DNA from: Desulfocarbo indianensis
Lineage (GTDB): Bacteria; Desulfobacterota; Desulfarculia; Desulfarculales; Desulfarculaceae
Reading direction: 5' to 3'
DNA: 64,000 nucleotides
Assembly: GCA_001184205.1 (NCBI GenBank)
Contig: LBMP01000009.1
Location: 1 to 64,000, forward strand
Part shown: positions 30,384 through 39,317 of the stretch, piece after piece
How the letters are laid out: every line of letters begins with the position of its first letter
How positions within the stretch are numbered: the stretch's first letter is position 1
Program-made: the position numbers and the translations under genes
Notes under the pieces: generated by a model
What the model saw: only the letters and a program-made list of their open reading frames with translations
What the model was told of the DNA's origin: nothing
Databases searched by the model: none

Positions 30384-31178
30384 CTAGGCCGAAGTGACCC
30401 TGTCTCCCACGGGTTTGGTCTCCTCGGACTCCGATCTTTTATGTGCAACGATACGAGCCCCCAAGGGGCCCAGCAGCACGTACAGAGCCAGAAGGGCGAA
30501 TCCCATGACCTGGGGCTGCACCGCGACCAAAACGAAGAAAAGGGTGAGGGCCACCAGCCAATTGAAGGATTTGAGCTTGGCCAAGCCCAATTCCTTGAAG
30601 GAAAGATAATGGATGTTGGAAACCATGAGGAAACTGAGCAGGAACATCAGGGCCACCAAGGGCCAGAAGGACACCGGCTGCGCATAGCCGAACTCATTGG
30701 CCATGAGCACCGTGGTGGAAATCATGGAAGCGGCCGCCGGTATGGGAAGCCCCACGAAATGCTTGGTGCCCACTTCCTCCACCTGCACGTTGAAACGGGC
30801 CAGGCGCAAGGCTCCGCAGGCCACGAACAAGAACGCGGCCAGCCAGCCGAAGCGGTCAAAGGGCTCCAGGGCCCAGCGGTACATCAAAACCGCCGGCGCC
30901 ACCCCGAAGGCCACCAAATCGGCCAGGGAGTCGTATTCCACGCCGAAGCGGCTGGTGGTCTTGGTGGCCCGCGCCACCTTGCCGTCCAAGCCGTCGAACA
31001 CCAGCGAGGCCAAAATGGCCAGGGCCGCTTCCACGAAACGGCTCTCCAGGGTGGCCACCATGGAGTAGAAGCCCATGAAAAGGCTCGCCGTGGTGAAGAG
31101 ATTGGGCAGCAGGTAGATGGCTTTTCTACGCTCCCGCAATTTCTTCTTGCGTGTGGCTTTGTTGCGGCGTCGCGCCAT
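30384..31178 (-). CDS. pssA: CDP-diacylglycerol--serine O-phosphatidyltransferase
   Basis: PssA makes phosphatidylserine from CDP-diacylglycerol and serine at the membrane. The 264-residue protein has the CDP-alcohol phosphotransferase signature DGLDGKVARATKTTSRFGVEYDSLAD (shown here only in parts: DGLDGKVAR, then FGVEYDSLAD), with all Asp/Gly positions intact near 64-87. Six to seven transmembrane helices surround it, and the N-terminus is very basic (RRRNKATRKKKLRERRK). Psd lies 2 bp upstream of its start, so both steps to phosphatidylethanolamine are encoded together. Confidence 0.95.
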   Translation of the reverse strand: MARRRNKATRKKKLRERRKAIYLLPNLFTTASLFMGFYSMVATLESRFVEAALAILASLVFDGLDGKVARATKTTSRFGVEYDSLADLVAFGVAPAVLMYRWALEPFDRFGWLAAFLFVACGALRLARFNVQVEEVGTKHFVGLPIPAAASMISTTVLMANEFGYAQPVSFWPLVALMFLLSFLMVSNIHYLSFKELGLAKLKSFNWLVALTLFFVLVAVQPQVMGFALLALYVLLGPLGARIVAHKRSESEETKPVGDRVTSA

Positions 31179-31180
31179 GC

Positions 31181-31828
31181 CTAGCCAAGTTCTCCCAGGA
31201 TGCTGATTCCCGCTTTAACTTTCTGGCCCAGGCTGACCGCCACCTTTGCCTCCAAGGGCAGCAGCACATCCAGCCGAGAGCCAAATCTAATCATACCAAA
31301 TCTTTGCCCCCGCCGCACCATTTCGCCGGGGATCAGGGAACATTCTATTTTACGCGCCACCAGGCCCGCCACCTGGGTCACCTTCAGCGCGCGGCCCTGG
31401 GAATCCTTGAGCACCACCTCCACCCGCTCGTTGCAATGGCTGGCGTCGCGGCGGGCGGCGTTCACGAAGGCTCCGCTTTTGCGCTCCACGCTTTGCACCT
31501 GTCCGTCGGCCGGCGCCCGGTTCACGTGCACGTTGAAAATGCTCATGAACACCGAGACCATGGTGGCCCGCCCTCCCGGCATGTCCGGCGCCTCCACCTC
31601 CTCCACCGCCACCACCCGGCCGTCGGCGGGGGAAAGCACGGCTGCGGCCGGGGCGAAGGCCTCCCTGGCGGGGTCCCGGAAAAAGAAGGCGATGAAGCCG
31701 GTGAGGAGCCACAAAGGCGCGGCCAGCCACCACGCCCCCAGGGCGCTGGCCACCAGCGCTAAAAACAAATAGCCTAAGACATAGGGCCAGCCCGAGGCGG
31801 CCAGAGGAAACTTGTCCAGGCGTGGCAT
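31181..31828 (-). CDS. psd: Phosphatidylserine decarboxylase proenzyme (short type)
   Basis: Psd removes CO2 from phosphatidylserine to give phosphatidylethanolamine, using a pyruvoyl group made by self-cleavage. This 215-residue form is the short archaeal/delta-type. Two transmembrane stretches are at the N-terminus, followed by LSPADGRVV, MSIFNVHVNRAPADG and the late self-cleavage site RFGSRLDVLLP near residue 184, in which cleavage occurs between Gly and Ser. ATG 31828 begins MPRLDKF. It directly precedes pssA in the transcript. Confidence 0.94.
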   Translation of the reverse strand: MPRLDKFPLAASGWPYVLGYLFLALVASALGAWWLAAPLWLLTGFIAFFFRDPAREAFAPAAAVLSPADGRVVAVEEVEAPDMPGGRATMVSVFMSIFNVHVNRAPADGQVQSVERKSGAFVNAARRDASHCNERVEVVLKDSQGRALKVTQVAGLVARKIECSLIPGEMVRRGQRFGMIRFGSRLDVLLPLEAKVAVSLGQKVKAGISILGELG

Positions 31829-31853
31829 TTTTCTCGCTTCCGCGCCCCGGAGC

Positions 31854-32090
31854 CTAGGCCCCGGGATTCTCCTGGCGATAGGCGGCCAGGATTTGTTCGA
31901 TGCGGTCGCGGCCGGCCAGCTTCACCTTTTTCAGCCTTTTGACCTCTTGCTCGTCCTGGGGCGAAAGATAGGTGCGCTGGGCCATGGCGTCGAGCTGGGC
32001 GTCGAGCTGCTGATGCTCGCGCCAAAGCGCCGCCAGTTCCTGGTTTTCCTGGGTCAGTTTCTCTATGAGTGCGATATCTTGTTTGTCCAT
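31854..32090 (-). CDS. YdcH/DUF465-family small helical protein
   Basis: A 78-residue, mostly alpha-helical protein. Two long charged helices include LWREHQQLDAQLDAM and a C-terminal EVKRLKKVKLAGRDRIEQIL, where the LKK-x2-L-x-x-x-D/RxI pattern is the DUF465 (YdcH) signature. The family is abundant in proteobacteria and its function is not known; a coiled-coil homodimer is expected. It is located between the SIMPL-domain gene and psd. The start is ATG with a weak ribosome-binding site. Confidence 0.75.
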   Translation of the reverse strand: MDKQDIALIEKLTQENQELAALWREHQQLDAQLDAMAQRTYLSPQDEQEVKRLKKVKLAGRDRIEQILAAYRQENPGA

Positions 32091-32132
32091 CTGTTATCCC
32101 GTTGTGACCGATCGAGAAGCAAAGGCGATAAG

Positions 32133-32864
32133 CTACTGCTTATCCGCCTCCAGGGAAAAAACGCAATTCACCGAGGCGCTGACCGTGATGCTGCCGGCCT
32201 CCACCGGCGTGGATTCGGCCGGCGCGGCGCTGGCCTTGAAACTCATCATGGGCTCCCTGAAGCGGCGCTCCTGGCCGGCCTGGATGGAGATCACCTTGCC
32301 CAGCTTCAGCCCCGCCGCCGCGGCCAGGTTGCGGGCCTGCTCCTGGGCGTTCTTGAAGGCCTCGGTCTGGGCCTGGATCAGGGCTTGGCCGGGCTTGGCC
32401 AGGGACCAGTTGGGGCCGTCTATGCTGTTGGCTCCCGCCTTGATGGCCGCGTCCAAAAGGGACCCCACGCCTTTGACGTCCTGGGAGCGCACCCCCACCC
32501 GGTTGGAGGCCTCGAAGGCCACGAAGCGATTCCGCTTGGCCTGGCGGTCGTATTCATAGATGGCCTGCACCCGGTAGCCCACGGTGCGCAGCTCCCCCTT
32601 GTCGCCCAGGGCCTCCTTCAGGGCCTGGCTCACCCTGCTCATGGCCGAGGCGTTTTCCGTGGCCGCCTCGTCGGCGGTGGGCGCCCGGGTGACCACCGCC
32701 ACGGTGAGTTCCACCGTGTCGGGGGCGAACTGCAAGGTCGCCTCGCCGGTCACCGCCACTGACGGCGCCGCGCCGGGGGCCTCCCCGGCCAGGGCCGGGC
32801 CGGAGGCCATCATGCAGGCCAATGCAAACAGGACCGCCAGCCAGACTTTGCCGAAGCCGGGCAT
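32133..32864 (-). CDS. SIMPL-domain (DUF541) periplasmic protein
   Basis: A 243-residue exported protein of the SIMPL/YggE family. The signal peptide is VWLAVLFALACMMASGPALA. The mature part has SVAVTGEATLQFAPDTVELTV at its start, the central VGYRVQAIYEYDRQ, and the C-terminal ARNLAAAAGLKLGKVISIQ typical of DUF541. Family members are linked to oxidative-stress protection and outer-envelope integrity, but mechanism is unclear. ATG 32864 was chosen because AGGAGG lies 6 nt upstream; the longer open frame has no such site. Confidence 0.92.
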   Translation of the reverse strand: MPGFGKVWLAVLFALACMMASGPALAGEAPGAAPSVAVTGEATLQFAPDTVELTVAVVTRAPTADEAATENASAMSRVSQALKEALGDKGELRTVGYRVQAIYEYDRQAKRNRFVAFEASNRVGVRSQDVKGVGSLLDAAIKAGANSIDGPNWSLAKPGQALIQAQTEAFKNAQEQARNLAAAAGLKLGKVISIQAGQERRFREPMMSFKASAAPAESTPVEAGSITVSASVNCVFSLEADKQ

Positions 32865-32941
32865 TTCAACCTCCTGATTATGATTAGTTCCAGACCGGCT
32901 TATTCTACCACATAAGAACCGCGGGGCTAAACGCTTGTGGC

Positions 32942-33643
32942 TCAATCCAAGAGCCGGTAGCCGTCCAGGGGCAGGCCGAAGCGGATTTCCGCGTCGGAGG
33001 GCCGGCAATAGCTGGGCCGCAACTCCTCGGGGCGCAGGCCCCGGCCCGCTTGCAGGCGCTCATGGCCGATCAGGGCCAAAAGCCCGGCGCGGGGCAGGCC
33101 GGCCCATTCCGGGGCCAGTTCCCGCCCCGGCGCGGCCAATTGTTCGGCATAGGCCAGGGCGCCGTCGCCGGCCAAAAGCGCGGGGCTTTTTATCTCGCGG
33201 TGCAGGCGCTGGGGGCTCATGGCCGCGTCCTGGTCCAGGCGCTCCAGGCCCCCGGCGCTCAGGCGGAAAGGCGCCGCGTAGACCAGGCCGCGCCGGGCGT
33301 CCAGCGTCGCCCAGGTGGTGAGGCCGGGCCGGGCGGCGGCCATGGCGATGAGGCGCAGGGTGGATACCGCGGCCACCGGCGCCGCGAGACCCAGGGCCAG
33401 GCCCTGGGCCGTGGCCAGGCCGATGCGCAGGCCGGTGAAATAGCCCGGCCCCCTGGTCACCGCCAGGCCGGTAATCTCTTCCCGAGCGCGGCCCGCCTCG
33501 GCCAGGAGGAATTCCACCGCTTTCAACAAGCGGCGGGAGTGGGTGGCGTCGGTGGAGAGCATCACCTCGCCCAAAAGCCGGCCGTCCTGGGCCAGGGCCG
33601 CGCCGCCGGCCTTGGTGGCGGTATCCAGGGCCAGAACCAGCAC
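32942..33643 (-). CDS. tsaB: tRNA threonylcarbamoyladenosine biosynthesis protein TsaB
   Basis: TsaB is the non-catalytic ASKHA partner of TsaD in making t6A37 on tRNA reading ANN codons. The 233-residue protein starts LVLALDTATKAGGAALAQDG, then HSRRLLKAVEFLL and VTRGPGYFTGLRIGLATAQGLAL, the hallmark block near 63-84. Length is normal. The start codon is GTG, 6 bp after the rseP stop, with no strong ribosome-binding site, so it may be translated by coupling. tsaD, tsaC and tsaE are not in the window. Confidence 0.93.
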   Translation of the reverse strand: MLVLALDTATKAGGAALAQDGRLLGEVMLSTDATHSRRLLKAVEFLLAEAGRAREEITGLAVTRGPGYFTGLRIGLATAQGLALGLAAPVAAVSTLRLIAMAAARPGLTTWATLDARRGLVYAAPFRLSAGGLERLDQDAAMSPQRLHREIKSPALLAGDGALAYAEQLAAPGRELAPEWAGLPRAGLLALIGHERLQAGRGLRPEELRPSYCRPSDAEIRFGLPLDGYRLLD

Positions 33644-33649
33644 GGCGGG

Positions 33650-34720
33650 CTACTGGGTGCCGCCCATCAGGCGGGCGATGTCGTTGTAGAAGATGAAAAC
33701 CATGAGCAGCAGCAGGAGCGCCATGCCCACCTGCTGGGCCTTTTCCCGCCAGACCACGGAAACCGGCTTGCGGCGCACCGCCTCGATCAAAAAGAAGAAC
33801 AGATGCCCGCCGTCCAGCGCCGGAATGGGCAGCAGGTTGAGGATGGCCAGGTTCACCGAGATCAGGCCGGCCAAATCCAGAAGCGGGGCCAGGCCGTGGC
33901 GGGCGGCCTCGCCCGCGGCCTGGGCGATCAAGATGGGACCGCCCACGTTATCCATGGAGACCTGGCGGGTGGCGATCTTGTACACGCTTAAGGCGATGAT
34001 CTCGCCGGCCAGGTAGGCCCGTTCAAAGGCCATGCCCACGGCCTGCAAGGGCCCCACCGCCAGGGAGAAGGTCTCGCCGCCGGCCTGGATGCCCACCCGG
34101 TAGATCTTGTGCAAATCGCCGAAGATGTCGGCGACCTCCACCTCCACCGGCTTGATCTGGCGGGCCAGGGTTTCCCTGCCGCGCTCCAGGTGCAGGTTCA
34201 GGGGCCGGCCCTCGCTTTTCTGGATGGCCTCCACCATGTCGCCCCAGTGCTCCATGGGCTTCTGGTCGATGGCCAAGACCCGGTCTCCCTTTTGGATGTC
34301 CACCGCCGCCGCCGGCGAGCCGGGCTGCACCCCGCCCACCAGGGTGCTCAAGGTGGGCACCCCCCAGATCACCAGCACCAGATAGTAGACGATCAGGGCG
34401 AAAAGGATGTTGGACAGGGGACCCGCGGCCACGATGGCCAGACGCCAGCCCACCGGCTTCTGGCTGAAGGAGCGCTCCAGGTCGGCCGGCTCCACCTCCT
34501 CGCCGGGGTTTTCGCCCACCATGCGCACGAAACCGCCCAGGGGAATCCAGGAAATGCGGTAATCGGTTTCGCCCCGCCGGAAGCCTATGAGGCGCGGCCC
34601 GAAGCCCAGGCTGAAGGTGGAGACCCCCACCCCCGCCCGTTTGGCCATGATGAAATGCCCCAGTTCGTGGACGAAAATCAAGACGCCCAGCACCAGAACC
34701 GCGCTTACCACGGTTATCAT
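33650..34720 (-). CDS. rseP: Site-2 intramembrane metalloprotease RseP
   Basis: RseP cleaves membrane-bound anti-sigma factors or signal-peptide remnants within the bilayer. The 356-residue protein has HELGHFIMAKRAGV near 19-32 in the first helix, a single PDZ domain near 110-190 (GGVQPGSPAAAVDIQKGDRVLAI), and the C-terminal LLPIPALDGGHLFFFLIE motif near 295-312, which supplies the third zinc ligand. Four transmembrane helices are visible. It overlaps the dxr stop by 4 bp (ATGA). Gene order uppS-cdsA-dxr-rseP is the classical one. Confidence 0.96.
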   Translation of the reverse strand: MITVVSAVLVLGVLIFVHELGHFIMAKRAGVGVSTFSLGFGPRLIGFRRGETDYRISWIPLGGFVRMVGENPGEEVEPADLERSFSQKPVGWRLAIVAAGPLSNILFALIVYYLVLVIWGVPTLSTLVGGVQPGSPAAAVDIQKGDRVLAIDQKPMEHWGDMVEAIQKSEGRPLNLHLERGRETLARQIKPVEVEVADIFGDLHKIYRVGIQAGGETFSLAVGPLQAVGMAFERAYLAGEIIALSVYKIATRQVSMDNVGGPILIAQAAGEAARHGLAPLLDLAGLISVNLAILNLLPIPALDGGHLFFFLIEAVRRKPVSVVWREKAQQVGMALLLLLMVFIFYNDIARLMGGTQ

Positions 34721-35895
34721 GATTTACCCCCTCTGGCGGCCAGCCACTGGCGGGCCTGGTTCCGGGCCCAGCGGTCGGCTTCCAGCACCTCGGCCACCGA
34801 TTCCAGGGGGCCGGCCTGGTGAGCTTCCAGGGCCTGCGTCACGCAGGCGGTTATGCCGGTGAAATCCAGCCGGCCGGCCAGGAACGCCTCCACCGCCACC
34901 TCGTTGGCCCCGTTCAAAACCGCGGGCGCGCTGCCTCCGGTGCGCCCGGCGGCATAGGCTACGGCCAGGGCGGGAAAGCGCTTCATATCCGGCTCCTCGA
35001 AGGTGAGCGCCTTTAGCCGGGTCAATTCCAGACGGGGCAGTTCCCACGGCAGGCGTTCCGGGTGGGTGAGGGCGCTGGCGATGGGCAGGCGCATGTCGGG
35101 CACTCCCATCTGGGCCAGCATGGTGCCGTCCACGAACTCCACCAGGGAATGCACCACCGACTGGGGATGGATCACCACCCGCACCTTGTCCAAGGGCTGG
35201 CCGAAGAGCCAGCCGGCCTCGATCACTTCCAGGCCCTTGTTCATGAGGGTGGCCGAATCCACGGTGATCTTGGGGCCCATGGTCCAGTTGGGATGATCCA
35301 GGGCCTCGGCCGGGGTTACCTTTTCCAGCTCGGCCGCGCTCTTGCCCCGGAAGGGCCCGCCGCTGGCGGTGAGCCACAGGCAGCGCACCTCCTGAGGCCG
35401 GGAGCCCAAAAGCGCCTGGAAGATGGCGGCGTGCTCGCTGTCCACCGGCACGATCTGCGCCCCGGTTTCGGCGGCCTTTTTCATAACCACCTCGCCGCCG
35501 GCCACCAGGGTCTCCTTGTTGGCCAGGGCCACGGTGATGCCGGCCCGCACCGCCGCGAAGGTGGGCATCAGGCCGGCCGCGCCCACCATGGCCGAAAGCA
35601 CCACGTCGGCTCCGGCGCTGACCACCGCCTCGATGTAGCCCGCCGGACCGTGCACCACCAGGCGGGCCAGGTCCTCGGGCAACAGCGCCTTGATCCTCTG
35701 GGCCGCCTCGGCGTCCAGCACCACGATGAGGCGGGGCCGGTGACGCCGGGCCTGGACGGCCAGCACCTCCACCGACCGGGCCGCGGCCAGGCTCACCACC
35801 TCGAAAAGATCGGGCCTCTGCTCCACCACCTCCAAGGCGTTCTTGCCTATGGAGCCGGTGGAGCCCAGAACGGCTATCTTCTTTACTGCCACCAC
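34717..35895 (-). CDS. dxr: 1-deoxy-D-xylulose-5-phosphate reductoisomerase
   Basis: Dxr is the second enzyme of the non-mevalonate isoprenoid pathway. The 392 residues show NADPH-binding KKIAVLGSTGSIGKNALEVV at the start, ALANKETLVAGGEVV near 124-138, metal/substrate VPVDSEHAAIFQAL near 150, the LTASGGPFR loop near 180, and HPNWTMGPKITVDSATLMNKGLE near 207 (cited here in part: TMGPKITVDSATLMNKG). The start is GTG with AAGGA upstream, overlapping the cdsA stop by 13 bp. Confidence 0.97.
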   Translation of the reverse strand: MVAVKKIAVLGSTGSIGKNALEVVEQRPDLFEVVSLAAARSVEVLAVQARRHRPRLIVVLDAEAAQRIKALLPEDLARLVVHGPAGYIEAVVSAGADVVLSAMVGAAGLMPTFAAVRAGITVALANKETLVAGGEVVMKKAAETGAQIVPVDSEHAAIFQALLGSRPQEVRCLWLTASGGPFRGKSAAELEKVTPAEALDHPNWTMGPKITVDSATLMNKGLEVIEAGWLFGQPLDKVRVVIHPQSVVHSLVEFVDGTMLAQMGVPDMRLPIASALTHPERLPWELPRLELTRLKALTFEEPDMKRFPALAVAYAAGRTGGSAPAVLNGANEVAVEAFLAGRLDFTGITACVTQALEAHQAGPLESVAEVLEADRWARNQARQWLAARGGKS

Positions 35896-36710
35896 AACAT
35901 CCTTAAGAGCAACATGGCGGGCCCGGCCAAAAGCAGCCCGTCGATCCTATCCAAAATGCCGCCGTGCCCGGGAAAGATATCTCCCGAATCCTTGACCCCG
36001 TGCACCCTTTTGACGAGCGACTCCAAGAGGTCTCCCAAGACGCTGACCAGGCCCAGGGCCAGCCCCAAGGCGGCGCCGGCCGGCGCGGGCACGTCGGCCA
36101 GGAGGAGCGCCGCGAAAAGCGCCCCGATCAGCGCGGCGCACAGCATGCCGCCCGCCAGGCCCTCCCAGGTCTTGCCGGGGCTGATGCGGGGGGCCATTTT
36201 GCGGCGGCCCCAAAGGTGGCCCGCGAAATAGGCCCCCGAATCCGCCGCCACCACCGCGGCGATGACGAACAGGAGAAGCAGCCGCCCCTGGGGCAGGCCG
36301 GCGATGGTCAGGAGAACGGCCAGGAGGCCGCCGGTGTAGACCAGGCCCCAACCCCGCCGCCGGGTCTTGGCCAGCTTGTCGGCCAGTTCGTCCGGGCCGG
36401 CCAGCGACAGGGCCGCGCCCAGGGCCAGGGCCAGGCCCAGGGCCGCGGCGGAGCCCGCCGGCCCCAGGAAAGAGCAGGCGCACACGCCCACCGCCAAGGC
36501 CACGCAGAGCCAGGCGTCCCAGTTCCAGGGGCCGGGCTCCACCATGCGCATGTATTCCCACATGGCCAGGCCGGCGGCGGCCGCCGCCGCCAGGGTCAGC
36601 ACCCAGAGGGGCGTGAGGAGTATCAGGGCCGCCGCGCCGGCGGCCAGGGCCAGGCCGGTGACCACCCGCAGGGAAAGCCCGCTGAAGCCGCGGCGGCCCT
36701 CGCCCGCCAT
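35883..36710 (-). CDS. cdsA: Phosphatidate cytidylyltransferase
   Basis: CdsA makes CDP-diacylglycerol from CTP and phosphatidic acid, the precursor used by PssA at 31 kb. The 275-residue membrane protein has seven or eight hydrophobic helices. The signature is near the C-terminus: SVLGDLLESLVKRVHGVKD and DIFPGHGGILDRIDGLL, with the Ser, Asp and Lys residues of the CDS family intact; ISPGKTWEGLAGG precedes it. ATG 36710 lies one base after the uppS stop and is preferred over the longer frame, which reads through uppS. Confidence 0.95.
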   Translation of the reverse strand: MAGEGRRGFSGLSLRVVTGLALAAGAAALILLTPLWVLTLAAAAAAGLAMWEYMRMVEPGPWNWDAWLCVALAVGVCACSFLGPAGSAAALGLALALGAALSLAGPDELADKLAKTRRRGWGLVYTGGLLAVLLTIAGLPQGRLLLLFVIAAVVAADSGAYFAGHLWGRRKMAPRISPGKTWEGLAGGMLCAALIGALFAALLLADVPAPAGAALGLALGLVSVLGDLLESLVKRVHGVKDSGDIFPGHGGILDRIDGLLLAGPAMLLLRMLWWQ

Positions 36711-36711
36711 G

Positions 36712-37485
36712 CTAGCCCGTCTCCAGCTGATCGCCGGTGCGGCCGAAACGGCGCTGGCGGCCGGCATAGGCGCGCAGGGCGCTCATGAGTTCGGGCTCGC
36801 GGAAATCCGGCCACAGGGTTTCGGTGAAATAGAATTCGGCGTAGGCGGTTTGCCAGGGCAGGAAATTGGAGATGCGCTGCTCCCCGCTGGTGCGGATGAG
36901 CAGGTCCGGGTCGGGCATGCCCGCGGTGTAGAGCCGGCCGGCCAGGGCGGCTTCATCTATGGCCGCGGGCTCCAGGCGGCCCGCCTTGACGTCTTCGGCC
37001 AAGCGCCGCGCCGCCTGGGTTATCTCCTGGCGGCCGCCGTAGCTCAGGGCCAGGGTCAAGGTCATATCCCGGCCGCCGGCGGTTTCGGCCATGGTTTTAG
37101 AGAGAAGCTCGCGGGTGGCCTTGGGCAGCTTCTCGGTCTCGCCTATGGTGTTCAAGCGGATGCCGCGCTCCAGCATCTCCTGGCGCTCCTTTTTCAAAAA
37201 GCGGTTCAGGAGCTTCATGAGCGCGGTCACCTCGGCCTGGGGCCGGGCCCAGTTTTCCTCGCTGAAGGCGTACAGAGTGAGCCAGCCGATGCCCAGCCGG
37301 CGGCAGGCGCGCACCAGCACCCGCACGCTCTCCGAGCCCTCCTCGTGGCCGCGCACCCGGTTCCAGCCGCGCTTTTTGGCCCAGCGGCCGTTGCCGTCCA
37401 TGATGACGGCCAAATGGCGGGGAAGCTTCTCCGGCGGGACGGTCAAGTCCTCTCCCTGGTTTTGGGGGGGTGCGGTGGCGCTCAT
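36712..37485 (-). CDS. uppS: Undecaprenyl diphosphate synthase (cis-prenyltransferase)
   Basis: UppS adds isopentenyl units to farnesyl diphosphate, giving the lipid carrier for wall and O-antigen sugars. About 257 residues. HLAVIMDGNGRWAKKRG near 24-40 carries the catalytic Asp; LTLYAFSEENWARP and the late DLLIRTSGEQRISNFLPWQ with AYAEFYF follow. Starts at ATG 37485 were preferred to the longer frame because the family begins shortly before the catalytic region. It is cut off from frr by a 525-bp repeat-rich gap, so it might have its own promoter. Confidence 0.96.
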   Translation of the reverse strand: MSATAPPQNQGEDLTVPPEKLPRHLAVIMDGNGRWAKKRGWNRVRGHEEGSESVRVLVRACRRLGIGWLTLYAFSEENWARPQAEVTALMKLLNRFLKKERQEMLERGIRLNTIGETEKLPKATRELLSKTMAETAGGRDMTLTLALSYGGRQEITQAARRLAEDVKAGRLEPAAIDEAALAGRLYTAGMPDPDLLIRTSGEQRISNFLPWQTAYAEFYFTETLWPDFREPELMSALRAYAGRQRRFGRTGDQLETG

Positions 37486-37705
37486 TCCTGCCGATCCTGG
37501 ACCGAACTGGCGGCCCACAAAGGAAAAACCGCTTTAAACGAACGTTTATAGTATCAGAGCCCCCCCAAGCCAGCAAGGCCGGCGGCAAGGGGGGAAAGCC
37601 CATGGCCAGCAAAACCGCCCCGCGGCCAAGGCCGGGGGGCGGAAGCGATCGATCGGCGCAAACTCGGGGCCCGGCTCGCCGGGCGGGGCATGGGTCTCTG
37701 CCCGT

Positions 37706-37931
37706 TAGCTAAGGCCCCGTAGCCAAGCCCCTGTAGCCAAGGCCCCGTAGCCAAGCCCCTGTAGCCAAGCCCCTGTAGCCAAGGCCCCGTAGCCAAGCCC
37801 CTGTAGCCAAGCCCCTGTAGCCAAGGCCCTGTAGCCAAGGCCCCTGTAGCCAAGCCCCTGTAGCCAAGGCCCTGTAGCCAAGGCCCCTGTAGCCAAGCCC
37901 CTGTAGCCAAGCCCCTGTAGCCAAGCCCCCA
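37706..37931. repeat. 14-bp minisatellite, about 15-16 copies
   Basis: A head-to-tail array of the unit TAGCCAAGCCCCTG, with variants TAGCCAAGGCCCCG, TAGCCAAGGCCCTG and a 15-bp form TAGCCAAGGCCCCTG. The order of variants shows higher-order duplication (pairs or triplets repeated). The array fills much of the 525-bp gap between frr (38011) and uppS (37485). On the minus strand all three frames are free of stops, producing illusory GYRGLATG-type open frames. No other feature was recognised in the gap. Confidence 0.95.
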
Positions 37932-38010
37932 GGTCCATCTCCCCGGCGGCGAGAGCGCCCTCGTGGGATTCCCCTGAAGCCGAGACGCCGGAGCCGGGCC
38001 GGGCGCCGGG

Positions 38011-38568
38011 CTAGAACTCCATGATCTCCTTTTCCTTGGCCTCCATGAGCCCGTCCACCTTGGCCACGTAGTCGTCGGTGATCTTTTGAATCTGCTCCTG
38101 GCCGCGGAAGGCGTCGTCCTCGGAGATATCGCCTTCCTTCTTGTATTCCTTGAGCATCTCGTTGGCGTCGCGCCGGGCGTTGCGCACCGCCACCTTGGTC
38201 TCCTCCCCCATCTTGCGCACCACCTTGACCAAATCCTTGCGGCGCTCCTCGGTGAGCGGCGGAATGGAGATGCGCACCACCTTGCCGTCGTTCATGGGGG
38301 TGAGCCCCAGATCGCTCTTTAGAAGCGCCTTTTCGATGGCCTCGCAGGTTTTGGGGTCCCAGGGCTGGATGAGGATCAGGCGCGGCTCGGGGATGGAAAG
38401 GCTGGCCATCTGGTTGAGCGGCGTGGGCGTGCCGTAATAATCGGCCCGCACTCCGTCCAGGATGGAAAGGGAGGCCCGGCCGGTGCGCACCCGGTTGAAA
38501 TCCCGCTGCAAGGCCGCGATGGCCTTGTCCATGGACTCGGTGGCTTCCTTCTTGGTATCTTCGATCAT
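38011..38568 (-). CDS. frr: Ribosome-recycling factor
   Basis: RRF, with EF-G, splits post-termination ribosomes. The 185-residue protein shows family landmarks [19 protein letters not shown] near 31-50, [47 protein letters not shown] (cited in parts) and the C-terminal [18 protein letters not shown]. Two domains (helical bundle and beta/alpha) are implied. It follows pyrH by 4 bp in the standard rpsB-tsf-pyrH-frr order. Confidence 0.98.
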   Translation of the reverse strand: MIEDTKKEATESMDKAIAALQRDFNRVRTGRASLSILDGVRADYYGTPTPLNQMASLSIPEPRLILIQPWDPKTCEAIEKALLKSDLGLTPMNDGKVVRISIPPLTEERRKDLVKVVRKMGEETKVAVRNARRDANEMLKEYKKEGDISEDDAFRGQEQIQKITDDYVAKVDGLMEAKEKEIMEF

Positions 38569-38572
38569 GCTC

Positions 38573-39292
38573 TTACGCCTCCACCCGGGAACCCACCGGC
38601 TCTCCGCGGAGAACCCGGCAGATGTTGCCCGGCTTAAGCAGGTCGAACACCAACACCGGCATCTTGTTGTCCCCGGCCAGGCTGATGGCCGTGGAATCCA
38701 TCACCTTGAGGTGCCTGACCAGCACTTCGTCATAGGTGACGTTGTCCAGCTTGACGGCGTCGGCGTTCTTGGCCGGATCGCTGTCGTAGATGCCGTCCAC
38801 CCTGGTGGCCTTCAACAACATCTGGGCCCCGATTTCCTGGGCCCGCAAGGCGGCGGCGGTGTCGGTGCTGAAATAGGGGCTGCCGGTGCCGGCGGCGAAA
38901 ATCACCAAACGGCCTTTTTCCAGATGGCGCAGCGCCCGGCGGCGGATGTAGGGCTCGGCCACCTGGGGCATGCTTATGGCGCTCATCACCCGGGTGGGCA
39001 GGCCCTTGCGCTCCAGGGCGTCCTGCATGGCCAGGGAATTGATCACCGTGGCCAGCATGCCCATGTTGTCGGCCTGCACCCGTTCCATGCCCTTGGCGCT
39101 GTCGGAGACGCCGCGGAAGATGTTGCCGCCGCCCACCACCACGCCGATTTCCGGGCACAGCTCATGGGCCGCCATCAATTCCCCGGCCACGTAATCCAAA
39201 ACGGGCTTGACGATGCCGAAGGGGGCTTCCCCCATGAGGGCTTCGCCGGATATTTTCAGAAGCACGCGGCGGAATGCGGTTGGAGCGGCCAT
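38573..39292 (-). CDS. pyrH: Uridylate kinase
   Basis: PyrH phosphorylates UMP to UDP and belongs to the amino-acid-kinase fold. About 239 residues. [13 protein letters not shown] near 9-21, [16 protein letters not shown] near 54, the [16 protein letters not shown] helix, and the ATP-proximal [22 protein letters not shown] near 133 (cited in part). Two starts fit: ATG 39292 (chosen, typical N-terminus length) and GTG 39307, the latter closer to GAGGAAG. Situated between tsf and frr. Confidence 0.96.
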   Translation of the reverse strand: MAAPTAFRRVLLKISGEALMGEAPFGIVKPVLDYVAGELMAAHELCPEIGVVVGGGNIFRGVSDSAKGMERVQADNMGMLATVINSLAMQDALERKGLPTRVMSAISMPQVAEPYIRRRALRHLEKGRLVIFAAGTGSPYFSTDTAAALRAQEIGAQMLLKATRVDGIYDSDPAKNADAVKLDNVTYDEVLVRHLKVMDSTAISLAGDNKMPVLVFDLLKPGNICRVLRGEPVGSRVEA

Positions 39293-39317
39293 GAGCCTTT
39301 GGTTCACTTCCTCGGGC

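Noticed and set aside
37706-37931. CRISPR array
   Set aside because: Repeats are contiguous 14-15-mers with no unique spacers and no cas genes nearby, so it is a minisatellite.
37554-37938. Three overlapping minus-strand open frames coding GYRGLATG / WLQGLGYRG-type repeats
   Set aside because: They arise only because the 14-bp minisatellite lacks stop codons on that strand in all three frames. No ribosome-binding site, no codon-usage bias and no continuity with a domain were seen.
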